Positions 34,463 through 46,840 of a stretch of DNA of 64,000 nt are shown here, one piece after another. The position numbers and the translations under genes are program-made. The stretch's first letter is position 1, and the number at the start of each line of letters is the position of its first letter. A model generated the notes under the pieces. It was not told the origin of the DNA, made no database searches, and worked only from the letters and a program-made list of their open reading frames with translations. This DNA is from Punica granatum (taxonomy: Eukaryota > Streptophyta > Magnoliopsida > Myrtales > Lythraceae). Location of the stretch: NCBI RefSeq assembly GCF_007655135.1, contig NC_045127.1, positions 9,371,001-9,435,000 of the forward strand, given 5' to 3'.

Positions 34463-35500
34463 CTTTTTGTCCACCAGATTCGGAACATCTACCTTTCTTG
34501 GCCGACCACGCTGTGCTTTCTTGGTTTTGGCTATCTGGTGAAGCTGATACTGATGTCCATTCGATGCTTCTTGCTCATCCAACATTTCATTTCTAGGTAA
34601 ACACATATATTTCGAAGATGAACATTATTTATCCATTGTTTTTATAAAGTTGGCGATTCATATAGACATAAAGGTGATAAAACAGCAATACCTGTATCTT
34701 TGTCTCCATCTTTTGGGCTTTGAGACTGAAAATCCATATTGCCAACGTCTTTCAGATTATTCTCTTCTGTATTTTATAAACATGCAGTAATTGGCCCTCG
34801 ATATTTCATTTTTCTCCCTGTAGCAGCGCCCATTGATTTTCTTGCCAGTGAACCGCAATGTACTTGATGAAAAGTCTGTCAAAAAAGTATGTTTGGTAAA
34901 TTAAAGGGATTAGTAAAGAGAACGTTTGTATAAATATATATATAGACAGAAATAGGTAGAAGCTGCTTGAACAAAAAGCATCAATAAAACAATGTAATGA
35001 ATCATCAAAAGTTTGAAGTAGATTAGCAACATAGCATAATAAGTTAAGAATAAAGTAAATCTGAAAAAAGAAATCATCATGTTAGGTGAGCACTTATTTC
35101 CATTAGTTCTCCATCCACAGAGACTCAACAAAATGAAAAAGCAAATAGGTGTTTTGTCCATTTCTCTCTAGGGCATTCGCAGATACTGTCATAAAAAACC
35201 GAGTATAACGGGAGATTTCTTCGGTCGGCATTTCCCTCAAATCATAACATAAGCATTCTTTTAATCTGAGGATCAGCTAAATGGAACATTCTTATCGGTA
35301 TAACGAGAGAAGTAGGATGCTATTTTGCTATATTCAAGCATAGGTCCAAAAAGCTAAGAGAAAATTTGTAAGTTGGATGGAAGAAGTTACCGGCCCTTGG
35401 TCTAGCCATCCCGCGGTGGCAGTCTCGTATAGACTGTAAACTTACATCAATTAAGTGCTCGTAATACAACAATACTATATTCTGACTGAGAATGACTGGA
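34463..35500 (-). pseudogene. Fragment of a multi-exon gene with an AT-hook-like motif
   Basis: Minus-strand exon-like pieces have good splice borders. One (34692-34766) carries NNLKDVGNMDFQSQSPKDGD and is bounded by ATACAG and G|GTATTG. Another (34463 to about 34606) carries AKTKKAQRGRPRKVDVPNLV and ends AAAAAG|GTACTT only 10 bp from the TRIM. RGRPRK is an AT-hook core, a minor-groove DNA-binding motif. The frames of the two pieces do not join cleanly, and no further exons exist beyond the TRIM, where gypsy gag begins. I infer a gene truncated by transposon insertion or rearrangement. The family is not recognised. Confidence 0.4.
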
Positions 35501-36510
35501 AGCATTCCATATCAGCATATTTTTCTTCCACGACCTAATCGGTGCAGTACATTTTCATAAATGACTTCAAATTTTCTCTAATAAACCAGCCCTTGACGAA
35601 AATCTTAGGCCAATTTAGTGTCTGGTCCAGTTTCAACAACTACTGCAGTCTACAATTTGAGTCTATCCATAAGTATATATTAAGTGTCATTGTAGACTAG
35701 ACCATGGACAATGGCGAGCAAACACAACTCCTCTCGGTGGAGTCTAATCTGTACATAGGTGTTCATCAATCCAATGCTCACCGAAGGGGCACAAAGTGGG
35801 TCCCTTTCGTGGGGCTCTCGACGAGAAAGCTCCAAAGGGCTTGATAGGAGGATGGAGATGGGTGGTTTCGTCTACTTGGAGAATACTTCCACACTATATC
35901 GAATGGCCAGCTAATATAGTCCCTTTCTCCCTCTCAATTGCTACATTTCCTCAAGGAACAGAGAATATTAATGTACTGAGCCAACTGGGAAATTTTTGAT
36001 CTATTCTCAATTTGGGTACTATAGCATGAGGAAAAGGATAGAGCAAAGGACAAATGAAATCAAATCATTTGAGTAGTGATTATTTTGTCTTTTTCCCTCA
36101 GTCTCTTCTCCTATCCCTTTCCATAGGAAAAATCAAAACCAACAACAGCAAAGCCATCAAAGATTCCGCCTCGTCCTGCTGAAAGTTAATCGAACTATAC
36201 TACTGACCTGTGCTCCGTGATCTGCATTACCTCTCCTTGTAATCCCCTGGAATTGTGCAGGTAGTCCCTTGTGTGATCTCCTGCATTACTAACCACATGG
36301 CATCCCCCGTACGATGATGACATGGCAGGCTGCCGTGTGGTGAGGTTAATGAGGCAACATGTGGTGACGCTGACATGGCAACAGGTAGGTCGGATCTCAT
36401 ACACGGTCAGTGTCCTATTATAAAAGCAGTGGTCATCGTCCACATTGTTACAGTAAGTATAGGAAGTATGATTCACACCGAGCCTTTTTATCACATTTCG
36501 TTGTCAGTAG
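35501..36510. other. Intergenic, upstream of the SOFL gene
   Basis: No gene recognised. The last several hundred bases are the promoter region of the plus-strand SOFL gene. Confidence 0.4.
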
Positions 36511-36514
36511 TTGC

Positions 36515-36522
36515 CTATAAAA
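36515..36522 (+). promoter_or_regulatory. TATA box of the SOFL gene
   Basis: TATAAAAA stands 50 bp upstream of the start codon at 36572, which would place the transcription start at about 36545 with a short leader. Position and match are good; unproven without transcript data. Confidence 0.6.
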
Positions 36523-36571
36523 ACGGTCCATCAAAGAGTTGCAATGTGTAATAATTGAGACTGGTGGAGAG

Positions 36572-37199
36572 ATGAGTAGGAGATCGAACTCGGATCACAG
36601 CACAGGGCATGAGTCGAGTTGGACTAAGTACTTGGATGAATCCTCAGCTTCTGAAAGATGGAGTGAAAGAAGATCAGGATTTTCTGGTGGGCAAGAAGAA
36701 GAGCAACAACATGAAGAAGAGAACTTGTCAATGGTCTCTGATGCATCCTCGGGACCTCCACATTGCAAGTCTGAAGACTCCTGCAATGACGAGAACGAGT
36801 GTTCCTCTTCTTGCTTCGCTTCAACCGGTACTAATGCACAGACATGTAACGAGAAAAACCAGCAGAAGGACAAACGTGCCAACGAGAATGGTGGGAAAAG
36901 GAGCACTTCTAGTTCACTCCATGTAAGCGACTACTGCATCTGCAGAAAGTACCATTTGTACTGTTCCGCTACATTCCGTTATTGATATCATGCTGCGCCT
37001 GTGAATTTGCCGCAGGGGAAATTCAAGTTCCCGAACTACCGCCACGATACACCGCCCTTGATTGCAGGAAAGGCGGCTTCTGGAAAACCAGGTTAGCATC
37101 CAGATTCTAGGATTGGACTGGTCTGCTCCTTCAAATCCTGACCAGACCAGTTGCATCTGGTTCCTGTTTGCAGGTCGTTCCAAGGGCAATAGAAAGTGA
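36572..37199 (+). CDS. SOB FIVE-LIKE (SOFL) protein
   Basis: Three exons, 36572-36922, 37016-37091 and 37174-37199, join in frame to 150 residues. SOFL proteins are small plant nuclear proteins; in Arabidopsis SOFL1 and SOFL2 raise specific cytokinin levels, and they have no known catalytic domain. Both family signatures are visible. Domain A is at residues 12-22 (GHESSWTKYLD, a variant of the usual CESGWT-YLD). Domain B is at 51-64 (NLSMVSDASSGPPH), the most diagnostic block. The middle is Glu/Ser/Cys-rich. The second exon gives GKFKFPNYRHDTPPL and the last GRSKGNRK. Intron borders are CAT|GTAAGC...CGCAG|GGG and CCAG|GTTAGC...TGCAG|GTC. An open frame extends upstream of 36572 but without an ATG. 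It most resembles the divergent SOFL members, because domain A lacks the usual Cys. Confidence 0.88.
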
Positions 37200-37602
37200 T
37201 GCGGTGCTGACAAGGTTAAACTATAATACAGGCTCCTGTGTGCGTAGAATAGCAGACATATCAAGAGTTACTTAAAATTATTTCTCCTGATGACCGGCGA
37301 CGCTCGGCTTGATTTCAGGATTATCTGCATCGATCAGTACCAGTTTATGAAAAAGCAACATTTGTTGTTTCTTATCACCTTAATCTGGATGAATGTCTTG
37401 GAAAATATTATACATTAATTAATAGCGTGAACCCTTCAAAACATGTTGAGCCCTTCGCAGCTTCCATCTTCATCGCCATTACTGTAGGAAAGAACCATGT
37501 TCATATTTTGTTTTAGGAAAAGTGATTGCCCTTGCATTCTCCTACATGAGGAACGAAGGAAGGCTCACCAGTCTATTCCATTTTGATATCCATGAAAGTG
37601 AT

Positions 37603-37730
37603 TGCTCCAACTCATTCAACAGAAACTTGATAAGTCGCTTCAAATAATGTCGGATTCGTACAATTATGCTCCAACTCATTCAACAGAAACTTGATAAGTC
37701 GCTACAAATAATATTGGATTCGTACAATGA
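37603..37730. repeat. 64-bp tandem direct duplication
   Basis: Two adjacent copies (37603-37666 and 37667-37730) start TGCTCCAACTCATTCAACAG and differ at only a few positions. Non-coding. Confidence 0.9.
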
Positions 37731-38742
37731 TTAGTTATGTTTTGGTTGATATCACCTAAAATCTTCCATTGTGGGTTACCATCGAAAAACTGTATCCCGT
37801 TTTCAATGATGCACAGATTGTTGGAAAAGGACAATCATTGCATTTATTAGTACAGTGACAATTTTCGTTGCGTTACGATCATGATATTCAGAGATCTTAG
37901 AAATTCGAAAATTTTTGTCCAACGGGTTCCACATTCATGCCAATGAGCAAAATGAGGCAGATGAATCATAAAAGATGGGATTTGATTAGATAAGAAGGTA
38001 AGAAAAACAAAACAGGACAGAACGAAGCAAAATTTTGGTTGTAAGAAAGAATTGTGATACAAAGAACAACATGCTATTAGCCACTAAAGACCCCAGGGAA
38101 AAACCTCAATTAACAAGGCACCACCCGACCATTGATCGAGCCTCTCCTCTCTCGAGCTCGAGCTTGTGTATGACAGAGAATACCATCTTCATCCTCAAAC
38201 TGGCTGAGTTTCATGTCGACAAAATCATCTTATCCTCGAAGCAGGCTGCTTTTATGTCCCAAAGATGTGTCTGTGTACTGGAGCTGATTCCATCTTCTTA
38301 ATGACTTCCAACCAGGGCTTGTGTACGATCAAGACGGAGCCCTTCGAGAGGTGCCCAATAAACAAAACGGGATCTCGAAACGCGGAAAATTCAAAGTTCT
38401 TCCCATTGCTAACTTTAGCATTATTTATAAGTTCATGTCTATGTTTCCTTTTCCCATTACATGGGGGTACTGTAACTTCATCAATGCCAAATCCTTATCG
38501 TCCTTGTAAGTGACTACTGCATTTGCAGAAAGTCTCAGTGTCAACTGATATGTCTAGAGTAATTTCTCGTAATGCACCATCTCCCTTTTGATTCTTCTCT
38601 GTCTGTAAATGTCTATTCCCGTGATGGGTCAGCCAGTTGAATGAGAATAGGGTTATTTGAGGGCTGTCATTAGAAGCTTCGGGAAATAAAGTTTTTGAAT
38701 TTGTTACTTGAAATCACATTTTTCTTCTTCTATGAACTCAAG

Positions 38743-41700
38743 AAATGGCAAAGCTTCTCTAAAGCTCCTACAGCCGTTGCAACTATCAGTTCAAGGAATT
38801 GCAAAGACGGGGTAACCATGCTATCTAAGAAAGAACTTAAGTCCGTGGCCCTGCTTGACATAACCCTTACATCTTTTATTTCCTGATGCTCATGTTGATC
38901 TTTTTTGTCATTGTTTAGGTATGTAATGGACTTGCCTCTGGGATTGAAAAATGCGGACAGCTAATGGAGCTTCTCATTGCAGAGGTAAATGCTAAACCTG
39001 GTAAAGTTTAGGACTTTTATGCTCACCTTCATTTAGTGCGTACTGGTTGACAGAGAGGGCTTACTCAATCAGACGAGGCTCCGATAAAGCAGCTGCTCAA
39101 TGATCTATATGTTTTAAGAAAACACGCAACAAGAATAGAGTCAGACGTGGCAGAGACCTTTGCAGAATTTAAGGCCTTTAAGAAGCAGCTGGCCCGATCC
39201 GAAGGTGACCTAGCTTTAAGAAGATATGTATCAAGAAAAGAGTCAAAGATGGCGAAGGCCTTGACAAAAACTGAGGCCATAAAGAAGAAGATGACCCAAT
39301 TTCAATGTAACCTAAGCTTTGATGCAGGTTTGTCGTATTTCTCATGTAATCTGTCAGGGTTTTCAGTAAATATATGTATATAATGTGTCATTCTAAATGC
39401 CAGTTGCTGCCTGCTCAAGCATTAATTTGCTGCACATAGAGATGCTGTGCAGATACGTATTTGAATCCTGACTTGAAAAATATGTTTTTGCTCCCTTTGT
39501 TTTCCTTTCCTTGGTAATGACTATCCTTCTCCACACAAGTTGCCCAGCATACTATTGACTTGTGTAGGGGTTATACAAGGACCCACTTGACTAGCTTTCG
39601 TTTTGTATCTTCCTGTAAAGGTCTCCTTGAGGTTTCTGCTATATAATGCAGCTTTAATTCTTGATTAACTTGGCTATGACATCTGGTTGAAAATTCATTG
39701 TTAACTCAGAACCTGCAGATTATAAAAATTCTTACTGCCCACGGACAAAAGACGTAAACGGAAGAGACAATCAAGTGATTCAGGTATTCACTGGAGGATT
39801 TGTTATCACACGTTACTTTTACTTGTATAATGGTGACTTTCAATGAGCTGTCTGCGTGTTATTGGATTGTATGACTCCGTGACTAACAAAAAGTTGCATT
39901 TAATTCCAGTGCAGATAAAGGGTTCAATCTATTGCCTCATTTTACCCTTTTACAAATGATGGAATGGCCAAAATTCAGAGTACAATATGTTAGTATTCCT
40001 TTGTTTTGAGTATGTGCAACAGTTTCGAGGAACTAATTATTGCATGTTAGCAAGCTAAACAGTTCGGTAGGTTAACAGATGAGACATTGTTTCACTGAGT
40101 TAACACCATATATTTTTTTTTCTTGTCTGAATCAATATCTTGACATGGCAGGCGGAAGTCTTTGCGCCGATAGATCAAAACAAGGGTGCTGGTTGCTCAG
40201 ATCGGTTATGTGATTTACCCGATGAGTTTCTTCTTCAGATCCTGTCTTTCCTCCCGCTGGAGGATTTAGTGAGGACGAATGTATTATCTAAAAGGTGGCA
40301 GCAGTTGCGGGCCTTGGTTCCCGATCTTCATTTCGAGAATTCTAACTTATCTAAGAGGTCTCTCTTCTTGGACTTTGTGGAAAGAGCAAATGCTCTACGT
40401 GGTGGATCTGCTATGACAGTATTTTCTCTCGAATGTGAGATAGTCGGAGCCGTCCCCTGCATCAAGAAATTGATTACTTCTGTTGTAACATGTGATGCAC
40501 AGGATCTTTTCCTGCTCCTTCATTACTCTGGTAGGTCTTACGTGTTACTTTCCTCCATATTTAAGTGTGCAACCATAGTAGTGATTGAGGTCCAATCCCG
40601 TTGCTTCCTCAAACTCCTTCAATTTGTCTTTCGAATCTCAAGGTCGTGATTCTTTCGAAGGTCATATTTGAAGATAAGGACTCTGTGGACAAGTTGTCTT
40701 CTTGTCCATCACTTGAAAATCTAGAAATTGATGACTGCGATTGGAGGAAACTCAAACGCATACGCATTTCTGCCCCCGGGATTCAACATTTAAATATCAA
40801 GGAGAAGATACTGCAGCGTGGTAACCGTAGTCCATTTGACCACCTAGTACAGATCAATGGAACTTGTCTCAAGTCTTTCTTATATTCGGGGGTGCTCAAG
40901 GACGAATGTTGCATACTGGGAGACACCGAACAGCTAGTTGAGGCCAAGCTACTGAATTGTTCATGCTTTGGAGAGAGAGAAGTAGCCCAGCCTGAGAAGC
41001 TCCTGTCGTTCTTTTCATACGCGAAGTGTTAACTCTTATCTGATAGACTTCTACAAGTATGCCTGCTTTCATACATCTTCCTTTTTAGCTACGATTTTAT
41101 TTTGCTTCTGTCTCGGAAATATTCTCTTTCGCTTTATCCTTAGGTACCTGGCACAAGGGCTGAGGTTCCTTTGTTCAGTAATATGATCAAATTAACATTG
41201 TCGTGTAGTGTAGATTCTACGACAGTCAAGGGCCGTTGGACAATGCTAAGAAGATCTCCTCATCTTCAATGTCTCTACTTTGACAGGGTATTTTACTATG
41301 TTGATGCACTCAAATATTTCTTTAGTCGTTGCAAATAGAGTGGTCATAAATGGTTTCGTGAACATGACAATTAGGCATTCAAGTAATACCCGAAAAATGG
41401 AAGAGATGAGTCGATAGACCAGTGCCTTGCTCCGTTTGGTTTCGCAATTAGATTTTAAAATTTTAACTCTAACTTTTTAACTCTATTCACTACACAATAA
41501 AAATCAACTCTTCAAAGTAAAAAATGTGGGCCTCATATATAAACATACATGCAACTCCATTATACTCAATTCAATTTTTAATACTAAATTCTCTCAACTA
41601 TTCATTGCTTTTACACACTTTTTCTCATAATTCAACAATACAATCATTACAACCCAATTGAAATCAAAACTCAACTCAACTCAACTCTAAAACCAAACGC

Positions 41701-41968
41701 ACTAGAATCATGTTTCTTGACAGAGCTCGAAAAGATCTCTGTCAAGGTTTTGCATAGGCCATGTGGTCAAAAAAAACTTTGTTGGTAGGAGTTTTCCTTG
41801 AGAAGGCAGTGGCCTTTGAGTGAAAGGTTATCCAAATTCTGAAGATCTACGAGGACAACGAGAAGATCCTGCTCGAGGAATTAAGCAAGCTTTCCATGGG
41901 GTCGCAGAATTACCGAATCTCAGTAAAACCAGATTGGGAGTTATGGAGATTGGACTTCCTGGAGAATT
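38743..41968 (+). pseudogene. F-box/FBD gene with N-terminal coiled coil, broken
   Basis: Plant F-box/FBD proteins are substrate receptors of SCF ubiquitin ligases. Exons 38919-38984, 39054-39327, 39710-39783 and 40152-40608 join in frame. They give a Lys/Glu/Ala-rich coiled coil (KQLLNDLYVLRKHATRIESD and on), a linker, then the F-box (SDRLCDLPDEFLLQILSFLP, LEDLVRTNVLSKRWQQLR). The LRR/FBD part follows. Lesions: at about 40608-40616 the frame shifts by one base (CFLKL continues only in the +1 frame as PSICLSNLKVVILSKVIFED). An in-frame TAA follows AKC at 41032. The last exon-like piece (about 41788-41968) has an in-frame TGA. Exon 41144-41287 (VPGTRAEVPLFSNMIKLTLS) is intact. A further 5' exon may be 38743-38811; no start ATG was found. 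Probably a pseudogene, unless the lesions are sequencing errors. Confidence 0.75.
41430..41702. mobile_element. MITE in an intron of the F-box pseudogene
   Basis: Inverted ends CCGTTTGGTTTCGCAATTAG and CTCTAAAACCAAACGCACTA frame an AT-rich, non-coding stretch. It belongs to the same GTTTGGTTT end family as 7538 and 18121. It lies between exon 41144-41287 and the last exon-like piece. Confidence 0.6.
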
Positions 41969-42370
41969 AACTCAGGCCATCATAATCTTTTGACTCGTAA
42001 AAGGAAGGGCAGTTCAACCTTTATTATCGTTCTGTTGTTAAGCATCTATTTGTTAAATTATACTTTGTGTAACTTAGATGTGATGTTCCCATTAGAGCCA
42101 CAACTGAGAATGTCTGCAATCTAAAATCGCACATCAAAAGAGGCTTTTGAAATTCAGTAATGGGAAAAAAAAAAAAAGGAACAGGACTCTCTAAGAGCTT
42201 TTATGGATGGATTCAGATTAATCCCCGTACAGGAATTTCAGAGTGTTCGAGGATTGGGCATATGGTTCATGTTTGTTTGCGACAATTTTATTGTAGATTT
42301 GGTCCGTATGGCCCTAGAGCGTCAGCTTGCTCGGAATCATTCGCTAAGTTTTCATTCGTTATTTAAGTTT

Positions 42371-42753
42371 GGGGTTTTTACCATATATATCAAATGGTTT
42401 AACCGTTTTTTCAAATCTATAATATGTTTTTTTTTTGTCAGATATATCCCATGATTTATATTTTTCTCCAAATATATTCCGCCGTTATATCTCTGTCAAC
42501 GTTTTAACGGTCTTGTCACTGTGGCCCTTTTATCCGGGATAGATTTGAGAAAAAATTAAAACCATGGGATAGATTTAAGAAAAATTAAAACCATGGAATA
42601 GATTTGGAGCCTACTAACATTTCATTAACGGACAAGATAACACCGTGATAGATTTGGAATAAAATGTAAACCATGGATGTATTAGACAATTTTTAAAGCA
42701 TATGATAGATTTAAAAAAATGTTAAACTATGAGATATATGGGGTAAAAACCCC
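42371..42753. mobile_element. Mutator-like MITE with 9-bp target duplication
   Basis: The ends GGGGTTTTTACCATATATAT and CATATATCTCATAGTTTAAC's inverted counterpart (ATATATGGGGTAAAAACCCC at the right edge) are inverted repeats. The flanks are TTTAAGTTT and TTTAAGTAA, a 9-bp duplication with two mismatches, as left by Mutator-like transposases. 383 bp, non-coding. Confidence 0.7.
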
Positions 42754-43256
42754 TTTAAGTAATTTCAGCATTTAGTTTCCAATGAGATTTATGGAGATAC
42801 ATACATCATATCAATCCTGCAAAACTCTTCTCCAAAGGACTTGCATTCATCATGGACCATTTTCTGCAGCAAAAGAAAGGGGCTTCTAATGGGAATTATC
42901 GGTCTTCCTAATGTAATAATCATTGTAACCTGCCGCATATGGATATGGGAAGTTACATCTTATAACCGGAAACAACCATCAGTAGGAAACGACCGAAAGA
43001 GAGGGAGAAGAAAGTAATAGAGAAAGCAAGCACAATCCAAAAATTATATACTCGATATCGATTGAGGAGAGCAAGCATCTGCAGTAGCAATGCAAGCAAA
43101 CAAAACCCAAGAAGAAACCACTGAAAGAGCTGATCACGCATTCCATCTCGAGGTACTAGAAATACAATGTCACGAACTTACAGGCATAGTGATATTGGTC
43201 TCTAAGGAAAAGAGTCATTATGTGAACAAATGGGTAATGGCATATGGTTTGGGGAA

Positions 43257-44926
43257 TTACGACTCAGCGGCGACTTCCTTGGCACCCAGTGGTTCCTTGT
43301 TGTCGTGGTGGTCGCCCTCAAGTTGGCTGAGATTGCCCTTCTCCCTGATGAGCTGGGTGTGGTGGTGCCTGCAGTAGAGCCTGCCCTCGTGGGCAACATA
43401 GTTCGATGGGCTTATTGTGCATCCTCCATGCGTACACTTGAAGCAGCTCTTATGGTAAGGAGTTCCATTCACCGTGACCTGAAGATTTCAATATTGTAAC
43501 TGTTATTAGTCTCCCTGAAATGTTCGGCTCATTGCAGTACTTGCTGTATTCACAGGTAGAGAACAGGATTAACAGGTCGTTAATTAGGCCAGACGAAGTA
43601 GGATCTGTACTATGTAGCACTTTACCTTCTCAGTTGGATAGACGGTAGTTTTACAGCCAACGCATTTTTCTCTGGTCCCAGCAAACATACCGGACACCTT
43701 AGATGCTGGTTTCTGTCCAAAAGAACAATCCAAGGTTCAATTTTGGTAGATATATTAGCCAGCAAATTCAAAAGAAAATATAATTGAGGATAGTGGGTAG
43801 AGTTATGGAAGAGTTACCTCTCCATCAGCAGGCTTCTCAGGTTTTACGATTTTCGGGGTTCCTGCAATAGCATATTGCAAATGAAGAAAGGTCAGCAAAC
43901 TTTGTTTCTCCATCGAAAATTAATAGACCATTATCGGGATAAGTTTACCTTCAAAACTCTTGTCAAGACTACCAGTTCGTTTGAATAGCTGATCGAAGTG
44001 CGGCCGGCAGTAGAGGACCCCTTCGAAGGAGTTGTAGTTCCCTAGCTGCAAGTATTAGATCTAGTCAATGTTAGAGTCTGTAAAGCTATTAGCCGTACTA
44101 GTCCCGGAATCAATGGACAAAACAAGAACTGCATCTTCTGCACAATCCTCTGTTCAGGACCCCAAGTGAAGATGGAAAAATATCGAAAAATCAGTGTGTC
44201 TGTGTAGTCCTACATATAGCAATGTCGAAGACAATGGGGCTATCACCTAGTGTTAGATTAGGCGAATCGAGAGGAATCTGAGAGATAAAGAACCAGAAAA
44301 CCGAAGGATGATGCGATAAAAGGAAATTCTCCAAAAATGCAGTGTCCAAAGGTGAGAATGATTCCTATCTCATTCCAGCATGCACTTGGACTACAGCAGA
44401 GAACAGAGGATAGGTGGAACATAGCAACCCGAACGCATAGTCTTTTGCTGCAGCTCGGCTCTACAACGTGGAATGGTCGATCTGCTTCAAGTATCATCCA
44501 GATTTTGACAGACTATCGAACGGCCCTCATCCCGTGATGGAGCACCCACTCTATCTATCTGATCATGTGAGTGGACTTGCATAATACTCATGCTCACATC
44601 TCCTCAGCATCGGATCTGCACGTTTCTTATCAGTATCTGCTCTTATCAATCTAATACTAATAGTTCAGTCGGGACTCGGGATATCAAGGCATGGCAAGAC
44701 CAGTTACACTTATCTGCCCATCAGTTTCTTATCATTTCGGTAGAGTTTATACATACATATGACCGCATACAAAAATATTGCACGTAGGTACCTTGAGAGT
44801 TCCTTTGCAGTGGTGGCACCGGAAGCAGGCCTTGTGGTAGATGCGGTTGTCGGCCGTCAACTTGTCGACCAAGTACACCGTCTTGTCGCAGGCCATGCAC
44901 TTCTGGGTTGTTCCTGCAAATGCCAT
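43257..44926 (-). CDS. WLIM1: LIM domain protein WLIM1-type (actin bundling)
   Basis: Five minus-strand exons (44792-44926, 43949-44045, 43818-43861, 43626-43712, 43257-43478) join in frame to 194 residues, the usual length. Plant WLIM1 binds and bundles actin filaments and can enter the nucleus. LIM1 has all eight zinc ligands: C10, C13, H31, C34, C37, C40, C58 and H61. LIM2 has C109, C112, H130, C133, C136, C141, C157 and H160. The start MAFAGTTQKCMACDKTVYLV and the C-terminal KGNLSQLEGD are near-identical to known plant WLIM1 by recall. A linker of about 40 residues (TPKIVKPEKPADGE) separates the LIM domains, as in the family. All introns are GT-AG. The 3' untranslated region extends left toward about 43000. 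Confidence 0.95.
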
Positions 44927-45050
44927 GTCTCACTTCCTCCTCAAAAACTTCCTCTGCCTCTGTCTGGTTTCTTGTTTGAAGGGAAGGGACCAATGAGTTC
45001 TTAGAGGAAGAGAAGGATAGAGGGATGAAGATATGGGAAACCAAAGCCAA

Positions 45051-46840
45051 AGGCTTTGAGATGCTTTGGCCTAAGATATGATTAAAGGCAATGGAGGGTC
45101 GGCTCTGTCACTCTGGGGGCAATCATTTTTGTTTCATTTTTAAGCTCCTAACAACCTAAAAGATCTCAAAAAAAAAAAAAAGAAGAAAAAATCCCTTCCT
45201 TTGACATACATATATATTTTTTTTTGTTTCTTAAATTATATAATAATAACTATCTCTTGATTATTACACTATGAAAAATTGTTGATGAGTAGATTAATCA
45301 TCTTATCAAGAAGACATGAAATCTTGCCATCCTCCACCTTGATATCTCACCTGCAAGTACTTTTTCCTGCGATACTAATACTCGATATCTCCTCGAAACT
45401 GTTTTTCAAATAAGCTCATTATGCCCTTTTCTTTGTTAACAATATCCGAACACATGAGAAACATATCTTCGATACACCCTTTGAGACTTGAGAGTTCTCA
45501 CATCTTGCATCGATTAGATGGCGTTCTTCCTTCCATTGAGCCGAGAGAAGCTGACTTAGTTAATACGATGTTTTAGTTAGCCCGCAGGCATCGTGAAATG
45601 GCACTGTCATTAGTTGTTAACAATAATTCTGGTGGAAATTCAGCAACATTTATCAGTGTTGTTACCATAGAAATATCTGCTTGTCAGCTTTCTGAGCTGT
45701 TGGCCCCCATTAAGGAAGGCAAGATAGAAAGATGAGGGGGGCCAGAAAGGATTGGATGATTGGGAGAGGACAATACAACTCTGCGTGTGGTTTGATTTTT
45801 ATTTATTTATTTATTTTTGATTTAATCTAGCACAGCTAATAGTTGGTAATGTGCTGTATCAATCATTGCCCATCACGTTCTGATCTCTCCCTGCCATGCA
45901 CCAACCCCTTTCGCGGTAGGGCCGAGCGGGTCCCGCTCCATTTTCGGGTTCCCTTCGAACAAGGTCTTTTGGTGTGTCGGTTCATCATTCCGCTCTGTTT
46001 GGTTTCAAAGTGAGACGTAAGAATGTAAAAGAAGAAAATGGTCTGATAGCTCGGCACCGTACTGCTGGATTGGGAGGGCGGGGTGTGCCTTTCGACTTGC
46101 TCGACTTACTCTTGTAAGTTTGTAATTCTTATCGACTTGTTCCATATATCGGATGTAATGTAACTCTGGTAAATCGAACTCCATCTGGACAATCTATTGA
46201 CTTGCTTTGCTTAGATGTAAAGGTTTTGGGTTTGGGCTGGTGTAATCGATCACTTCAGGGCCCGAGTGTGAGCTCTCGATCCTTCTGCTGGCACATACAC
46301 GCACAATGCTTTTCACATAAAATTATTATTTTTCTAATGTCTTCTCCAAAATTAGCATTTAATCTAATCTAATCTATCTAGTCTAATCTAATCTAATTAA
46401 CAAAAGCTGATCGATGGGACGCATATGCTGCCACGTCTTACAGCTTTATTTTTTGAAAATTTTAAAAGTTTCCAATAATTTATTTTTTTATTTTTTATTT
46501 ATATCTTTTAATGTATTTTCATATCGCATATGTATGTTCACTGTCCATTATTCGAAGACAATTTTAAAATATCTTCTATTCAGTCCAAATGTATTAAATT
46601 ACAATATATTTAAGTCAGTCATGATAATATTTCCGAAAACGACGTCCACTTTTATAGGGTGAGTTTGCTTTTTTGTTGCATGTATATTTGATATAAATAA
46701 ATAGAAGAGTTTTGATATTGTGAAAACAGCTGGGCCAACCTCCTTCCTTGGTTCTAAACCTTTTCAATTTGCTTGTAAACTAAAAGAGGTAAAAGAAGGA
46801 TTTAAAAATTTGGAATAGAGATTGCTTTAGCTTGTGTGAT
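45051..46840. other. Intergenic: WLIM1 promoter side, then AT-rich DNA
   Basis: Holds the upstream flank of the minus-strand WLIM1 gene. An AATCT-type microsatellite lies at 46364-46397. A lone GTTTGGTTTCAAAG end at about 46000 may be a truncated MITE of the family at 18121. No gene recognised. Confidence 0.4.

Noticed and set aside
36539..36571. Upstream extension of the SOFL frame
   Set aside because: It lacks an ATG; the first ATG is 36572, which fits the TATA box distance and the family length.
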